Positions 1 to 9,102 of a DNA stretch of 50,848 nucleotides are shown in pieces. This stretch comes from Chloroflexota bacterium (GTDB lineage Bacteria; Chloroflexota; UBA6077; FW602-bin22; JACPRP01): positions 1 through 50,848 of the forward strand of contig JACPRP010000075.1 of the NCBI GenBank assembly GCA_016189905.1. Direction: 5' to 3'. Position 1 is the stretch's first letter. The number at the start of each line of letters is the position of its first letter. Both the position numbers and the translations under genes were made by a program. Under the pieces are notes generated by a model. That model was not told where the DNA came from, did not search any database, and saw only the letters and a program-made list of their open reading frames with translations.

Positions 1-961
1 GCAACGCCGCATTGGCGCTCAAGCCGAGATCCGTACTGATAAAGTACGCCGGGCGCTTGTCCCGGTTGTGCCGTCTCGAAAAAATGTCGCAGACCTCGCC
101 GGGGACCTCCTCCAGTCGTCCCCGCACGGTATGCACCAGGTCGGTGCGCATCGTGCCGTCTGCAGTGGTCACGGTAACCTTGGAGGACCACTTGTGCCGA
201 AAGGTCAGAGCGTGCTGATCCATGCGTTTCCCATTCAGCTTCCGGTTGGACTTGATGGCGCTGACGACGTGCCAGCTTTGACGGCGGCAGAACTTGATGA
301 GCGACGCCGAAGTATACCAGGCGTCGAAATGCACATAGATCGACCAGTCCTTGGGCAGCAGTCCTGCCAGGCTGCGCAGGATGCGTTGGGCCAGGTGTGT
401 CTTGCTGACGAAGCGCACCCTCTGTCTCTTGGGACGGTGACGGTTGAGCCGCCGCACCGTGCGCTCCCTCAAATAGGGCTGGATGTCGTAGGTGAAGCTG
501 ACGGAGCCGATCTTCACCGCGCAGTCCACATAGCTCAAGCCGTTCTTGTAGCGAGGCCGGCCTTTTCGACTTTCGATGTGGTCGAAATGCCAATCGACAG
601 GCTCCAGGTGACGCGTAGCTTTGTCTTTCTCGGCGATGGAATCGTCCACGCTGATCCTGATCACCAGAGGCTGACTTGGCGTAGCTTGAGCGACAGCCCA
701 GTTCACCAAGAACGACTGCAACCGCCGACGTACCGAGTTCGCCTGCCAGGGGCTGATGCGGTAGAAGTCGGCGATATTCGAGGGGTCGACGCTCTGCACG
801 AACTGCCGATGCAAGGCGGCGAGCGTCTTTTCCGTTTCGCACATCAAAAGAGCGTCGGCCGAGTTGGTCAGATGCCGCATTTGCGGTGCCGAGAGCGACA
901 AGTTCAGTTTCTCGATGAATGTGCATAGCGATGGCGAAGGATGTACAATGGAAGCAAGCAT
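1..961 (-). CDS. DDE transposase, partial at left edge
   Basis: Reading the minus strand from an ATG at 961 gives an open frame of 320 codons that is still open at base 1, so the C-terminus lies outside the window. The product has an N-terminal helical region and then a DDE-type catalytic core. A first Asp sits in ISVDDSIAEKD and a second in VHFDAWYTSAS, followed by a basic segment (AIKSNRKLNGKRMD). This arrangement resembles the IS701/IS4-like DDE superfamily; the third acidic residue would be off the edge. A strand-specific insertion-sequence palindrome (958-1033) overlaps the start codon. The plus-strand open frame over the same bases (68-928) is an antisense shadow. The transposase identification is fairly sure and the exact IS family less so. 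Confidence 0.8.
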   Translation of the reverse strand, partial: MLASIVHPSPSLCTFIEKLNLSLSAPQMRHLTNSADALLMCETEKTLAALHRQFVQSVDPSNIADFYRISPWQANSVRRRLQSFLVNWAVAQATPSQPLVIRISVDDSIAEKDKATRHLEPVDWHFDHIESRKGRPRYKNGLSYVDCAVKIGSVSFTYDIQPYLRERTVRRLNRHRPKRQRVRFVSKTHLAQRILRSLAGLLPKDWSIYVHFDAWYTSASLIKFCRRQSWHVVSAIKSNRKLNGKRMDQHALTFRHKWSSKVTVTTADGTMRTDLVHTVRGRLEEVPGEVCDIFSRRHNRDKRPAYFISTDLGLSANAAL

Positions 962-1033
962 GAGACAACCTCCTGTTGGAACAGGTAAGATGAGTGTTCG
1001 ACATATTCATCTTACTCAGGAGTTGTCTCATGC
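958..1033. repeat. Imperfect palindrome at outer end of the insertion sequence
   Basis: Bases 958-969 (GCATGAGACAAC) pair perfectly with 1022-1033. After a one-base bulge TCCTG 971-975 pairs with 1017-1021, and GTAAGATGA 985-993 pairs with 1007-1015. The structure overlaps the transposase start codon. It probably combines the terminal inverted repeat of the element (outer arm) with a subterminal repeat that may bind transposase or limit its translation. The other end of the element is outside the window, so the terminal repeat is not confirmed. Confidence 0.6.
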
Positions 1034-1138
1034 GCCACTTCATCACTCAAGCGTTCAGCCTTTTCGCCAATGTCCAGTTACTTATAATGGACGGCGATGA
1101 AGTCGTATCCATCCTTCCTCCTGGCATCGAAACTCGCC

Positions 1139-1168
1139 TTGACGTTTTTTCGCACGCTGTGCTATATT
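1139..1168 (+). promoter_or_regulatory. Sigma70-like promoter for the ABC export operon; spacer 1034-1387
   Basis: TTGACG at 1139-1144 and TATATT at 1163-1168 are separated by 18 bases. A transcript starting near 1175 would have a leader of about 210 nt before the ABC ATPase start at 1388. The rest of the 354-base spacer 1034-1387 has no convincing gene; the short open frames in it lack a ribosome binding site and recognisable sequence. Confidence 0.55.
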
Positions 1169-1387
1169 CTGCCGTAGTTCCCGGCGACAGGAGCGAATTG
1201 CATCATTTACTGAGAATGGACTGAGAACGCATCTCGTTGGGCGCTGCCCCGAGACGTCGCTTCGATTCACTTGAGGATCCAGAGGAAGCTCATTGGGAGG
1301 ATGCTTATTAGGATCGAAGCGGTGCGCGCTTTCGATAGGTCCTATTTTCATGGGCTCAATCCTGGGGATTTGGAGGAGGGTTCTGCC

Positions 1388-2329
1388 ATGATCAATGTTC
1401 AAAAGCTGACCAAGTACTATGGTGAGCGCGCGGCGATTTCGGACATCAGCTTCGACGTGCACACCGGCGAGATTCTCGGCTTCCTGGGGCCCAACGGCGC
1501 GGGCAAGACGACGACGATGCGCATCCTCGCCGGTTTTATGCCGGCCGATAAAGGCACGGCGAAGGTAGCCGGCTTCGACGTTATGACCCAGTCGCTCGAA
1601 GCGAGAAGAAACGTCGGTTACCTGCCCGAGATGGTGCCACTCTATCCCGACATCACCGTCGCCGATTACCTGGATTTTATGGCGCGGCTCCGCGGCGTCT
1701 CCGGTAAGCGCAAGGCGGCCCGCACTGCCGAGGTGATGGAAGTCTGCCATATCCGCGACGTCGCTGACAAACATATCGGCAAGCTCTCGAAAGGCTACAA
1801 ACAGCGCGTCGGTCTGGCGCAGGCTTTAATCCACGACCCCAAGGTCCTCATCCTGGACGAGCCAACCACCGGCCTCGATCCCAAGCAGATCAACGAGACG
1901 CGACAGACTATTAAGCGCCTTGGCGGCGACCACACGGTGATCTTGAGCACACATATCCTGCCCGAGGTCAGCATGACCTGCAACCGCGTCGTCATCATCA
2001 GTGAAGGCAAGGTTGCCGCCGTCGATACCCCTGAAAACCTCACCCGTCGCCTCACTGGTTCGGAGCGGATCGAGATGGAGATTCGCGGGCAAAAAGGCTC
2101 GGTCACGAACTGCCTGCGTGCGGTCGATGGGGTGGTCGGCGTGGAGATCAACGAGCAGAACGGACGCCAGCGCTACCTCGTAGAGTGCAAGTCTGGCGTC
2201 GATATACGGGCTCAGCTTGCCGCGGCCGTCGTTCGCGGTAATTTTGAACTCCTGCAACTGAACACTGTGGGCATGAGCCTGGAAGAGATATTCCTGAAGC
2301 TCACCACTAAGGAGGATGTGGCTGCGTAA
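1388..2329 (+). CDS. ABC transporter ATP-binding protein (GldA-like)
   Basis: 313-residue ATPase of an ABC-2 type export system. It shows Walker A (GPNGAGKTT), a Q-loop region (YLPEMVPLYPDI), the signature LSKGYKQRVGLAQ, Walker B (VLILDEPTTGLDP) and the switch His in STHIL. The C-terminal ~90 residues form the extra domain common in GldA/NatA-type ATPases. Start ATG 1388 is chosen because GGAGGAGGG lies 8 bases upstream; a longer frame from 1271 has no such site. The stop codon overlaps the next start by one base (TAATG), so translation is coupled to the permease. In gliding bacteria the homologous trio is GldA-GldF-GldG, but outside Bacteroidota the exported substrate is unknown. Confidence 0.92.
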   Translation: MINVQKLTKYYGERAAISDISFDVHTGEILGFLGPNGAGKTTTMRILAGFMPADKGTAKVAGFDVMTQSLEARRNVGYLPEMVPLYPDITVADYLDFMARLRGVSGKRKAARTAEVMEVCHIRDVADKHIGKLSKGYKQRVGLAQALIHDPKVLILDEPTTGLDPKQINETRQTIKRLGGDHTVILSTHILPEVSMTCNRVVIISEGKVAAVDTPENLTRRLTGSERIEMEIRGQKGSVTNCLRAVDGVVGVEINEQNGRQRYLVECKSGVDIRAQLAAAVVRGNFELLQLNTVGMSLEEIFLKLTTKEDVAA

Positions 2330-3039
2330 TGAGAAATATACTCACGCTTTCGGAGAAAGAGCTACGCTCGTATTTCGCTTCGCCGATGGCATATATCGTG
2401 ACCGCCGCCTTCCTGGTGGTCGCGGGCTGGATCTTTGCCTTCGTCCTCATCAACAGCCGCCAGGCGACCATGCAGGATTCCTTCCAGGGCATGGCGATAA
2501 TCATGCTCCTGGTATCCCCGGTGCTGGCGATGCGCTTGCTGGCCGAGGAGCAGCGCACGGGTACTATCGAACTTTTGCTCACCTCGCCAGTACGCGACTT
2601 CGAGGTCGTGTTGGGCAAGTTCCTGGCCAGCCTGGCGCTATTCATCGTGATGCTCGGCTTCACACTGTATTATGTGTTTCTTCTGACACGGCTGGGCAAT
2701 CCCGATGCCGGCCCGATCCTGGCGGGATACCTGGGTATGGTCCTGGCCGGAGCGGCATTCCTGGCTATCGGCCTGCTCTACTCGTCGCTGACCTCTAACC
2801 AGGTCATCGCCGCCTTCCTGACGATTGTCACGTTGCTCGTCCTGTTGTGGTTCGATGCCTTGTCGTCCAGTTTTAGCCCATCCATTTCCGCCGTTACCGG
2901 CTACCTCTCCCTGACAAGGCACCTGTCTGATCTGCCACGGGGGATCATCGACACGAAGGACATCGTCTACTTCTTGAGCCTGATAGTAGCGTGTCTGTTT
3001 ATGACGGTGCGGTCGCTAGAAACGAGGAGATGGAGATGA
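2329..3039 (+). CDS. ABC-2 type permease (GldF-like)
   Basis: 236-residue integral membrane protein with about six hydrophobic segments, the membrane partner of the ATPase at 1388-2329. It has the short cytoplasmic motif characteristic of ABC-2 permeases (EEQRTGTIELLLTSPV), which probably contacts the ATPase. The start overlaps the upstream stop by one base, and its own stop overlaps the next start by four bases (ATGA at 3036). The size and the following GldG-like gene support a GldF/NosY-like assignment. The substrate is unknown. Confidence 0.9.
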   Translation: MRNILTLSEKELRSYFASPMAYIVTAAFLVVAGWIFAFVLINSRQATMQDSFQGMAIIMLLVSPVLAMRLLAEEQRTGTIELLLTSPVRDFEVVLGKFLASLALFIVMLGFTLYYVFLLTRLGNPDAGPILAGYLGMVLAGAAFLAIGLLYSSLTSNQVIAAFLTIVTLLVLLWFDALSSSFSPSISAVTGYLSLTRHLSDLPRGIIDTKDIVYFLSLIVACLFMTVRSLETRRWR

Positions 3040-4607
3040 AGTCGCAAAAATTGCTGGGTAAGCTCCCTGCCATGGGCGGGGTTCTCGGCGCCGCTTGCGT
3101 GGTCATCGCCCTGGGTGTGTACCTGGTTACGGGCCAGTTCGACACGCAAGTAGCCATTCCACTTGGAGTTGGATTGGCCCTCCTGTTCCTGGTAGCATCG
3201 TACCATCCTAAAGAGATCGCGGAAATCCTGCGTGGGCGATCGGCCAGATACGGCTCGAATACTTTCGCCATGATCGTCATCTTCCTGGCCATCGTGGGGC
3301 TGGCCAACTTCTACTCGGCAAATCACAGCCTCCGTTGGGACCTGACGGAGAACAAGGCCTTCACCCTGTCCTCACAGACGACGGAGATCCTGGGCAAGCT
3401 GCAAGGGCCAGTCAAGATCACCGCCTTCTATCCCGCGGGCAGCGCACCGGCGCTCGAAGACCTCCTCAAAGAATATCGCCGGGTCTCCGACAAAGTGGAC
3501 TATCAACTCGTCGATCCTGATCGTATGCCTGGGATAGCCCGTGAGTATAACCTGCAGCGTTACGGCACTACGGTTATCGAATATCAGGGGAAGAGACAGG
3601 ATATCTTCGGCTTCGGTGAGCAGGACCTCACCAGCGCGATTCTGAAAACCATCCAGGGGACCCCTAAGAAGCTTTACTTTCTCGCGGGGCACGGTGAGAT
3701 CAATATCGAGAGCTTCGAGGGCACGGGCGGAGATCAGGCGAAGGCCGCGCTAAAAGCCGAGAATTACGAGGTGGCCACGCTAAACCTGGCGACGGCGGGC
3801 TCCGTGCCGCAAGATGCCGCTGTTCTGGTGATCGCAGGCGCAAAAAGCCAGCTTCTCGACGATGAAACCAGAGCCATCAAGGAGTACCTGCAAAGTGGTG
3901 GCAAGGCGTTCGTGATGGTCGATCCCCAAGGATCGTCCAGTGTGAGCGACATTCTCAAGGACTGGGGCGTCGAAGTCGGCACCGGCGTCGTCATCGATCC
4001 GATGAGCTCGCTGGCCAATCAGCCTCAAGTGCCGGTGGTGATGCAGTACGATTACAGCCAGATCACCAAAGATATGGTCCAAATGACGCTGTTCCCGCTG
4101 GCCACATCGGTGACGGCGAAGAGCAGCGTGCCAAGGGGAGTATCGGCGCTGCCTCTTTTCGAGAGCACCGAAAACTCCTGGCTGGAGACAGACACGAAGA
4201 CGATCCAATTTGACGATGGCAAGGACGCCAGGGGGCCGCTGACGATGGCGTTGACCCTGCAAGATCAAGATATGGGCTCTGACAACGCGGGGAACCCCGA
4301 GGTTCAACCCGCGGCGGGGGAAGATCAAAAGAGATCGAAAATGCGTATGGTCGTCGTCGGCAACTCCATTTTTGCCTCCAACGATCTGATGCAGAATCCC
4401 GCGCTCGGCAACCGCGACCTGTTTGTGAACGCGACCAACTGGCTGGCAGAAGAAGAAGGCCTGATCAGCATCCGTGCGAAGGAGCCGACGTCGCGGGAAA
4501 TACTTCTCACCGGAATCCAGGAATCGTTCGTGCTCTTCAGCAGCGCGATCTTCCTGCCATTTGCGGTTCTCGTGGCGGGCGGATACGTGTGGTGGAGGAG
4601 GAGGTAG
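3036..4607 (+). CDS. GldG-like ABC-associated auxiliary protein
   Basis: 523-residue membrane-anchored protein of the Gld/ABC_transp_aux family. Two hydrophobic segments lie near the N-terminus and another just before it turns extracytoplasmic (NTFAMIVIFLAIVGLANFYS). A large soluble domain follows, beginning with the family-typical DLTENKAFTLSSQT stretch and including LAGHGE. A final C-terminal membrane helix precedes WWRRR. Start ATG 3036 gives a 4-nt overlap with the permease and a good AGGAG spacing; ATG 3030 is possible but too close to the ribosome site. Members act with GldA/GldF-type transporters, probably as an extracytoplasmic module. Biochemical function is not established. Confidence 0.85.
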   Translation: MKSQKLLGKLPAMGGVLGAACVVIALGVYLVTGQFDTQVAIPLGVGLALLFLVASYHPKEIAEILRGRSARYGSNTFAMIVIFLAIVGLANFYSANHSLRWDLTENKAFTLSSQTTEILGKLQGPVKITAFYPAGSAPALEDLLKEYRRVSDKVDYQLVDPDRMPGIAREYNLQRYGTTVIEYQGKRQDIFGFGEQDLTSAILKTIQGTPKKLYFLAGHGEINIESFEGTGGDQAKAALKAENYEVATLNLATAGSVPQDAAVLVIAGAKSQLLDDETRAIKEYLQSGGKAFVMVDPQGSSSVSDILKDWGVEVGTGVVIDPMSSLANQPQVPVVMQYDYSQITKDMVQMTLFPLATSVTAKSSVPRGVSALPLFESTENSWLETDTKTIQFDDGKDARGPLTMALTLQDQDMGSDNAGNPEVQPAAGEDQKRSKMRMVVVGNSIFASNDLMQNPALGNRDLFVNATNWLAEEEGLISIRAKEPTSREILLTGIQESFVLFSSAIFLPFAVLVAGGYVWWRRR

Positions 4608-4610
4608 CTG

Positions 4611-5183
4611 ATGAGCTATAAGACCACGCTGATCCTCCTGGTCGCCCTGGTGGTTATCGGTGCGGCCGTCTATTGGCAAGACGTGCGCTCGGGGTCCGGC
4701 AAGAAGGAAGAGCCGAAGTCAACTCAGGTCTTCACTTTTGCTCCGCAGGATGTCAGCTCCCTGTCGGTGACCTACGACGGCAAATCGACCGACCTGCAGA
4801 AGGATGACGCAACGAAGTGGAGCATCACGAAGCCGGTATCTGCCGAGGCTGATTACTGGGGCGTTGAAAACATGGTGGTTCGTCTGGGAAGCTTGACGGC
4901 CAATCGGACCTTGACGGGAACCGTCGGCGACCTTGCCGTGTATGGTCTCGACCGCCCGATCATGGAGGCACGGATTGGGACGAAGGACGGGAAGAGGGAA
5001 ATCATTATCGCCGGGGATAAGACGCCCGACGGCTCGGCGTACTACGTCAAGCGAATGAACGTGGACACCATCTATCTGGTCGCCACTTCGATCATCAGCG
5101 ACGTGACCAAGCTAGCCACGGAGCCGCCCCGGGCAGCGCCGACGCCAACGCCCGGGCCGCCCCAACCCGCGCCTGCCGGCTAG
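4611..5183 (+). CDS. DUF4340 domain protein
   Basis: 190-residue protein with one N-terminal membrane anchor (residues about 4-22) and an extracytoplasmic DUF4340-like domain (VSSLSVTYDGKSTDLQKDD; WSITKPVSAEAD; YGLDRP). It ends in a Pro-rich tail. The gene starts 3 bases after the GldG-like stop with GGAGGAGGTAG just before it. DUF4340 proteins regularly follow GldG-like genes, so it is probably part of the same envelope complex. It is shorter than many family members, which often carry duplicated domains. Function beyond that association is unknown. Confidence 0.8.
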   Translation: MSYKTTLILLVALVVIGAAVYWQDVRSGSGKKEEPKSTQVFTFAPQDVSSLSVTYDGKSTDLQKDDATKWSITKPVSAEADYWGVENMVVRLGSLTANRTLTGTVGDLAVYGLDRPIMEARIGTKDGKREIIIAGDKTPDGSAYYVKRMNVDTIYLVATSIISDVTKLATEPPRAAPTPTPGPPQPAPAG

Positions 5184-5213
5184 CGCCCCTACGCCCGTCG
5201 CAGGAGGGGGGCG

Positions 5214-5238
5214 ATGTAGCCGATGGCTTCAGCCAGCG
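5214..5238. repeat. Short dispersed intergenic repeat, copy 1
   Basis: This 25-base element matches bases 21351-21375 at 22 of 25 positions (mismatches at element positions 11, 17 and 22). Its core GGCT-t-AGCC can form a small hairpin. Both copies lie between genes, as expected of a REP-like element. It sits 56 bases before the UPF0173 start. Confidence 0.5.
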
Positions 5239-5293
5239 CGGAACCGTTTGGGTACCGAGAATGACTGATAGCTGGTTAACCTGAGGTGTTAAG

Positions 5294-5935
5294 ATGGAGA
5301 TAACCTGGCTGGGACATTCGTGTTTCAGAATCAAGAGCAAAGAAGCGACCATTGTCACCGATCCGTATGACAGGTCCGTGGGCTACCAGATGGGCAAGGT
5401 CAGTGCGGATATCGTCACCGTGTCGCATGGCCACTCGGATCATAACTACGTAGCCGCCATCGGCGGCGAGCCGAAGATCGTCGCCGCCCCTGGAGAGTAC
5501 GAGATCAAAGGGGTCCTGATCACCGGCATCCAGACAGCCCACGACGCCGAAGGGGGGAAGAAGCGAGGCAAGAACAGCGTGTACCTGATCGAGACCGAGG
5601 ACATGGTCGTCTGCCACCTGGGAGACCTGGGACATATTCCGACCCCCGATCAGGTCGAAGAGATGAGCAATGTGGATATCTTGATGGTCCCCGTCGGTGG
5701 CAACTACACTATCAGCGCTGATCAGGCCCCCGAGGTAATCAGCCTGATCGAGCCGAAAATCGTGATTCCGATGCACTACAAGACGGATGTCGTCAAGCTA
5801 GAGTTGGACCCCGTGGACAAGTTCTGCCGCGAGATGGGGGTTAAGTCCCCACAACCTCAGCCAAAGCTCACGGTCAACAAGAGCACCCTGCCGTCAGAGT
5901 CGCAGGTCGTTATCCTGGAATACCGCAAAGGCTGA
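5294..5935 (+). CDS. UPF0173 metal-dependent hydrolase (metallo-beta-lactamase fold)
   Basis: 213-residue cytoplasmic protein of the UPF0173/YtkL family. The N-terminus MEITWLGHSCFRI is typical, and the metal-binding motif appears as SHGHSDHN (H45, H47, D49, H50). Later ligands are in CHLGDLGH (residues 112-119) and in IPMHYKT. Full length for the family. It has its own upstream spacer of 110 bases and the next gene is on the opposite strand, so it is probably monocistronic. Homologues hydrolyse ester or phosphodiester-type model substrates, but the physiological substrate is unknown. Confidence 0.88.
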   Translation: MEITWLGHSCFRIKSKEATIVTDPYDRSVGYQMGKVSADIVTVSHGHSDHNYVAAIGGEPKIVAAPGEYEIKGVLITGIQTAHDAEGGKKRGKNSVYLIETEDMVVCHLGDLGHIPTPDQVEEMSNVDILMVPVGGNYTISADQAPEVISLIEPKIVIPMHYKTDVVKLELDPVDKFCREMGVKSPQPQPKLTVNKSTLPSESQVVILEYRKG

Positions 5936-5946
5936 GATCGCTGATT

Positions 5947-7089
5947 TCACGGCCGCAGAGATTGTGCTGCAACGACAAGGTTTCTGAGCTTCCTCAAGGC
6001 GATATCGGAACTGTTCACAGGGCGGTTGGAGAAACTGCTGAAGCCGCAATCAGGGTTCAGCCATAATTTTTCGGGTGGATAAAGCTGCAAAGCCCGCTCG
6101 ATAGAGCATTTGATCTCTTCCACTGATTCCACTCTCTCTATGCGAGGGTTCACGACGCCAAGCCCCAATTCCTTGTCCTCAAAGTACAGGATATCGCCCG
6201 CCCGTTCGGTAGCATATTCTAGAACGAGCTGTCGCACATCGAGCTTGTTCAGGTAGTTGACCAGGGGGTGATAGCTGCCACGTAAAAGGGTGGCCTCGTT
6301 CTTACTCCAATTGCCCCGGCAAATGTGGATTCCAACACGAGAATCGCGGAATGCGTCGACAACCCTGTTTATGAGAGACACGGCGAACTCCAATTCCTCT
6401 GCCGGGTCCTTTCGCGCGGCCAGCGCAGCGCACATGAAAGTACGTGTTTGTCCCTGGGTAAAGACCAACTCGGTCAGCACCGGTTCGTCAAACTGGACGA
6501 AAGCCGCTCCCTGTTCGATTAGCTCGCGCGTCTCATCGCTCAGCACCTGGATCACATCTTCCGCGAGGTCCTCTTTTGTCGGATAAAACTTAGAAGAGAC
6601 CGACGACAGGTACATCGAGCGGGTTAGCAGGTAGGGACCGGGCAGCGTAACTTTCACAGGTTTGTCGGTGTGTTTCTGCACGAACCTGAGCTCCTCGACT
6701 GCCAGTGGCCTGGCTCTCCTAACTTTTCCCATACAAGTGGCATTACTTATAGAGTAAGAAGGCACATCAAGTGTCCGGAGGATACGCTCGAAACTTACTG
6801 TGTCTTCCACAAGGTTCAGCATCTCAGCCAGCGTCATCAGCCTGACGCCCTCGAGTTTCGCTGCCACGAAAGAATAGAAGTTGTCGCGCCGCTGTTCCCC
6901 ATCGGTCACCAGGTCTACTCCAGCCTCCTCCTGCAGGCGTAGCACGTTCAAGACAGCCTTATCGGCAACCCTTTCGAACTCCTCCTCGCTTAGCGTGCCT
7001 TGCCGGCGGAGCTTCTGCGCCCGCAGAAGCTCAATCGACCTTGGCCAACTGCCCACAGTGGTGATCGGAAATAACGGTAATGCTTTCAA
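5947..7089 (-). CDS. MetE-like cobalamin-independent methionine synthase family protein
   Basis: 380-residue protein matching only the C-terminal catalytic half of MetE. It opens with the typical FPITTVGSWPRS. Zinc-ligand motifs are visible: His and Cys in GIHICRGNWS and the distal Cys in LNPDCGF; QFDEPVLTE is the core strand. Short MetE-like proteins of this type include archaeal methionine synthases and epoxyalkane:coenzyme M transferase, so the thiol acceptor cannot be named. The start overlaps the upstream gene's stop by four bases. Its position as last gene of an operon with a flavoprotein and an OsmC-like protein argues for a catabolic methyl- or alkyl-transfer role rather than housekeeping methionine synthesis, but that is inference. 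Confidence 0.82.
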   Translation of the reverse strand: MKALPLFPITTVGSWPRSIELLRAQKLRRQGTLSEEEFERVADKAVLNVLRLQEEAGVDLVTDGEQRRDNFYSFVAAKLEGVRLMTLAEMLNLVEDTVSFERILRTLDVPSYSISNATCMGKVRRARPLAVEELRFVQKHTDKPVKVTLPGPYLLTRSMYLSSVSSKFYPTKEDLAEDVIQVLSDETRELIEQGAAFVQFDEPVLTELVFTQGQTRTFMCAALAARKDPAEELEFAVSLINRVVDAFRDSRVGIHICRGNWSKNEATLLRGSYHPLVNYLNKLDVRQLVLEYATERAGDILYFEDKELGLGVVNPRIERVESVEEIKCSIERALQLYPPEKLWLNPDCGFSSFSNRPVNSSDIALRKLRNLVVAAQSLRP

Positions 7090-7910
7090 GAGACCACCTC
7101 ATCGAAAAAGCCGAACGTATTGACCGCACTCGCCAACGGGCCGAAACCGCTGGTTCGCGCCGGTAGCCACTGCTTCAACCCCTCCATGTCCATCATCTCT
7201 TGATGTTTGGGGTTGTCATAGCTCATCGAGAATAGCACCCTGAGCCACTTTTCTTCAAGATCGGCTGGAAAGTCCGAGCGCACGGTGAACACGCAGTGGT
7301 CGAACCTTTCCGTAGTGGCGAGCACGACATACTCGTTGGGATTGATGGTTCCGTCCTGAGTCCATGTTTGCCAGTTCAAGTCGATCATCGCGCAGGCAGC
7401 TACTTCTCCACCGTGCAGGCTGCGAAAAGCCTCCAGTTCTCCCCCGATGTGGTCCCCGTGTTTGCCGACCAGGAGGTCAAAGCGCTTCACCTGGACATCC
7501 TTGCCAGGGAGGAGCCCTTGACGGTCCAAATAGCCCAGAGGTATCAGGGTAGCCTGAGGAGAGTCTTTAGCACCTACGGCCACCGTTTTGCCTCGTAAAT
7601 CGGAAACGTCTTGAAAGCCGCTGTTAGCTTTTACCACCCAATAAGAAACGCGATCACGGTCAGTATCGCGCATGGCGATAGCGCGACAGTGGCCTCCAGA
7701 GCGCCTCTGCGAACCGAGCCAGGCGAGGGGGGAGTTCCAGGCGATATCGACATGTCCATCGAGGAGAGCCCCCACCAGCAATTCGTAGTTGGTGTAAAAC
7801 ACTGTGTCGACAGGGAGCCCGTTTTCAGAGAAGAAATCGGAGATGATTTCCCAAATCACCGCGACCTTCGGGTCGTATAGTACAGATCCTATTATCACCG
7901 TCTTTTTCAC
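7086..7910 (-). CDS. PhnD-like periplasmic-binding-protein-fold protein without signal peptide
   Basis: 274 residues starting MKKTVIIGSVLYDPKVAVIWEI, with no signal peptide or lipobox. The fold motifs match the phosphate/phosphonate-binding PhnD family (TNYELLVGALLDGHVDIAWNSPLAW; DLRGKTVAVGAKDSPQATL). No permease or ATPase gene is near. It overlaps both neighbours by four bases. Known cytoplasmic members of this fold act as enzymes (4,5-dihydroxyphthalate decarboxylase, Thi5-type proteins) or as ligand sensors, and either is possible here. A transport role would require an unrecognised export route. Confidence 0.75.
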   Translation of the reverse strand: MKKTVIIGSVLYDPKVAVIWEIISDFFSENGLPVDTVFYTNYELLVGALLDGHVDIAWNSPLAWLGSQRRSGGHCRAIAMRDTDRDRVSYWVVKANSGFQDVSDLRGKTVAVGAKDSPQATLIPLGYLDRQGLLPGKDVQVKRFDLLVGKHGDHIGGELEAFRSLHGGEVAACAMIDLNWQTWTQDGTINPNEYVVLATTERFDHCVFTVRSDFPADLEEKWLRVLFSMSYDNPKHQEMMDMEGLKQWLPARTSGFGPLASAVNTFGFFDEVVS

Positions 7911-9073
7911 GAGAATAACTCCATTCCGCAGAGGGCTCGGCCTATCAGTTCGTGAATCATGTCGGAGCTTGGCCCCATAACTTGCGCCGCGCGTGCATCA
8001 CGAAAGTTTCTTTCTATTCCCAGGTTGCCACTCAGGTTTCGGCTAAAGCCGCGCCCGCCGCTGGCCAGGAGGGCGATATCGGTAACGCGGACCGCGGTCT
8101 CGGCCGCCGCGGCCTTGGATTCGAGCACCAGCAACATAGTGGCTGGGCCGGGGTTCTCCACGGAATCCAGCGCTGCTGCCAGATGCGCTCGCGCTCTGTC
8201 AGTCTCCAGGCGTATTTGGGCCAGGCGGGCCCGCTCGAGGGGAACGTCAGCAAGTGACTGGTTGAGGTATTGAAATCTACCGGTTGTTATGTGATGATGC
8301 GTAGCCTTCACGGCAGCCTCGGCGATACCAATAGAAATGGCTGCGTTGCCAAGGGCGAAGACCGGGAGAACTACGTTGAGCATCATGTCCAGACCTTTGC
8401 CCGGCCCACAAAGCGCACGGTCCTCCCCGATAGTCACATCACGCAGCGTCAATGGAGCGCTATCGTTGCCACGCATTCCGAGCCCATCCCACTTACCAGA
8501 TATACTAACCCCTTCGTCTTGCTTCAACACCATGTAGAGCATATTATCGACAGGTGTCTCTGCCTCCGACCATCGGGTTGTAACCACATAGCTATCGGCA
8601 TCGTTTGCAGTGGTGATCATCGACTTGGACGCGTTGAGAACGATTTTGCCATTCCTTCTCTTTTCCTGGCTGACTGGCGCCCAGAAATGGCCACGCGACC
8701 CAAATTCGCTCCAGGCAAGCGTGGTTAGATGCTTACCTTCAGCCGCAGCACGCAGGACATCTCGCGGTTTGTTCACCGCGGCGCCGTAGGCGGCCTGGCC
8801 GCTGAGATGCATCTTGTAGCACATTGCCGTCGAGGCACATCTTTGTGCTATCTCATCCAGCACGGCGCACATGACTCGCAAACCCTGGCCCATGCCTCCG
8901 AACTCCGGGGCGATATTCAAGCCCCAGAAACCCTCAGTCGCGAGTGCTTTCATAGATTCCATGGGATAGGTGCCATCTTTGTCCACCTGAGCTGCGCGAG
9001 GTCCAATGAATTTGTCTGAGATTTCCCTGGCTTTGTCCATAATCTTTTGTTGCTTCTCGCTCAAACGGTACAT
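7907..9073 (-). CDS. Acyl-CoA dehydrogenase-fold flavoprotein
   Basis: 388 residues, full length for the family. The N-terminal helical domain includes EFGGMGQGL. The middle beta domain has TLAWSEFGSRGHFWAPV, near the FAD-binding TxxS motif position. The C-terminal helical domain has ALLASGGRGFSRN and IERNFRDARAAQ. Where fatty-acyl dehydrogenases have the Y-E-G-T motif with the catalytic Glu, this protein reads VMGPSSDMI, so that Glu is absent. Such variants include flavin monooxygenases of the family (DszC-like). Start ATG 9073 has GGAGC 6 bases upstream. It sits in the OsmC to MetE-like operon. Dehydrogenase versus monooxygenase activity cannot be decided. Confidence 0.85.
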   Translation of the reverse strand: MYRLSEKQQKIMDKAREISDKFIGPRAAQVDKDGTYPMESMKALATEGFWGLNIAPEFGGMGQGLRVMCAVLDEIAQRCASTAMCYKMHLSGQAAYGAAVNKPRDVLRAAAEGKHLTTLAWSEFGSRGHFWAPVSQEKRRNGKIVLNASKSMITTANDADSYVVTTRWSEAETPVDNMLYMVLKQDEGVSISGKWDGLGMRGNDSAPLTLRDVTIGEDRALCGPGKGLDMMLNVVLPVFALGNAAISIGIAEAAVKATHHHITTGRFQYLNQSLADVPLERARLAQIRLETDRARAHLAAALDSVENPGPATMLLVLESKAAAAETAVRVTDIALLASGGRGFSRNLSGNLGIERNFRDARAAQVMGPSSDMIHELIGRALCGMELFS

Positions 9074-9102
9074 ATCTTTGCTCCTTCAACATACAAGTCA
9101 AG

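Noticed and set aside
68..928. 286-codon plus-strand open frame
   Set aside because: It is antisense to the transposase frame, lacks recognisable protein features and has no ribosome site.
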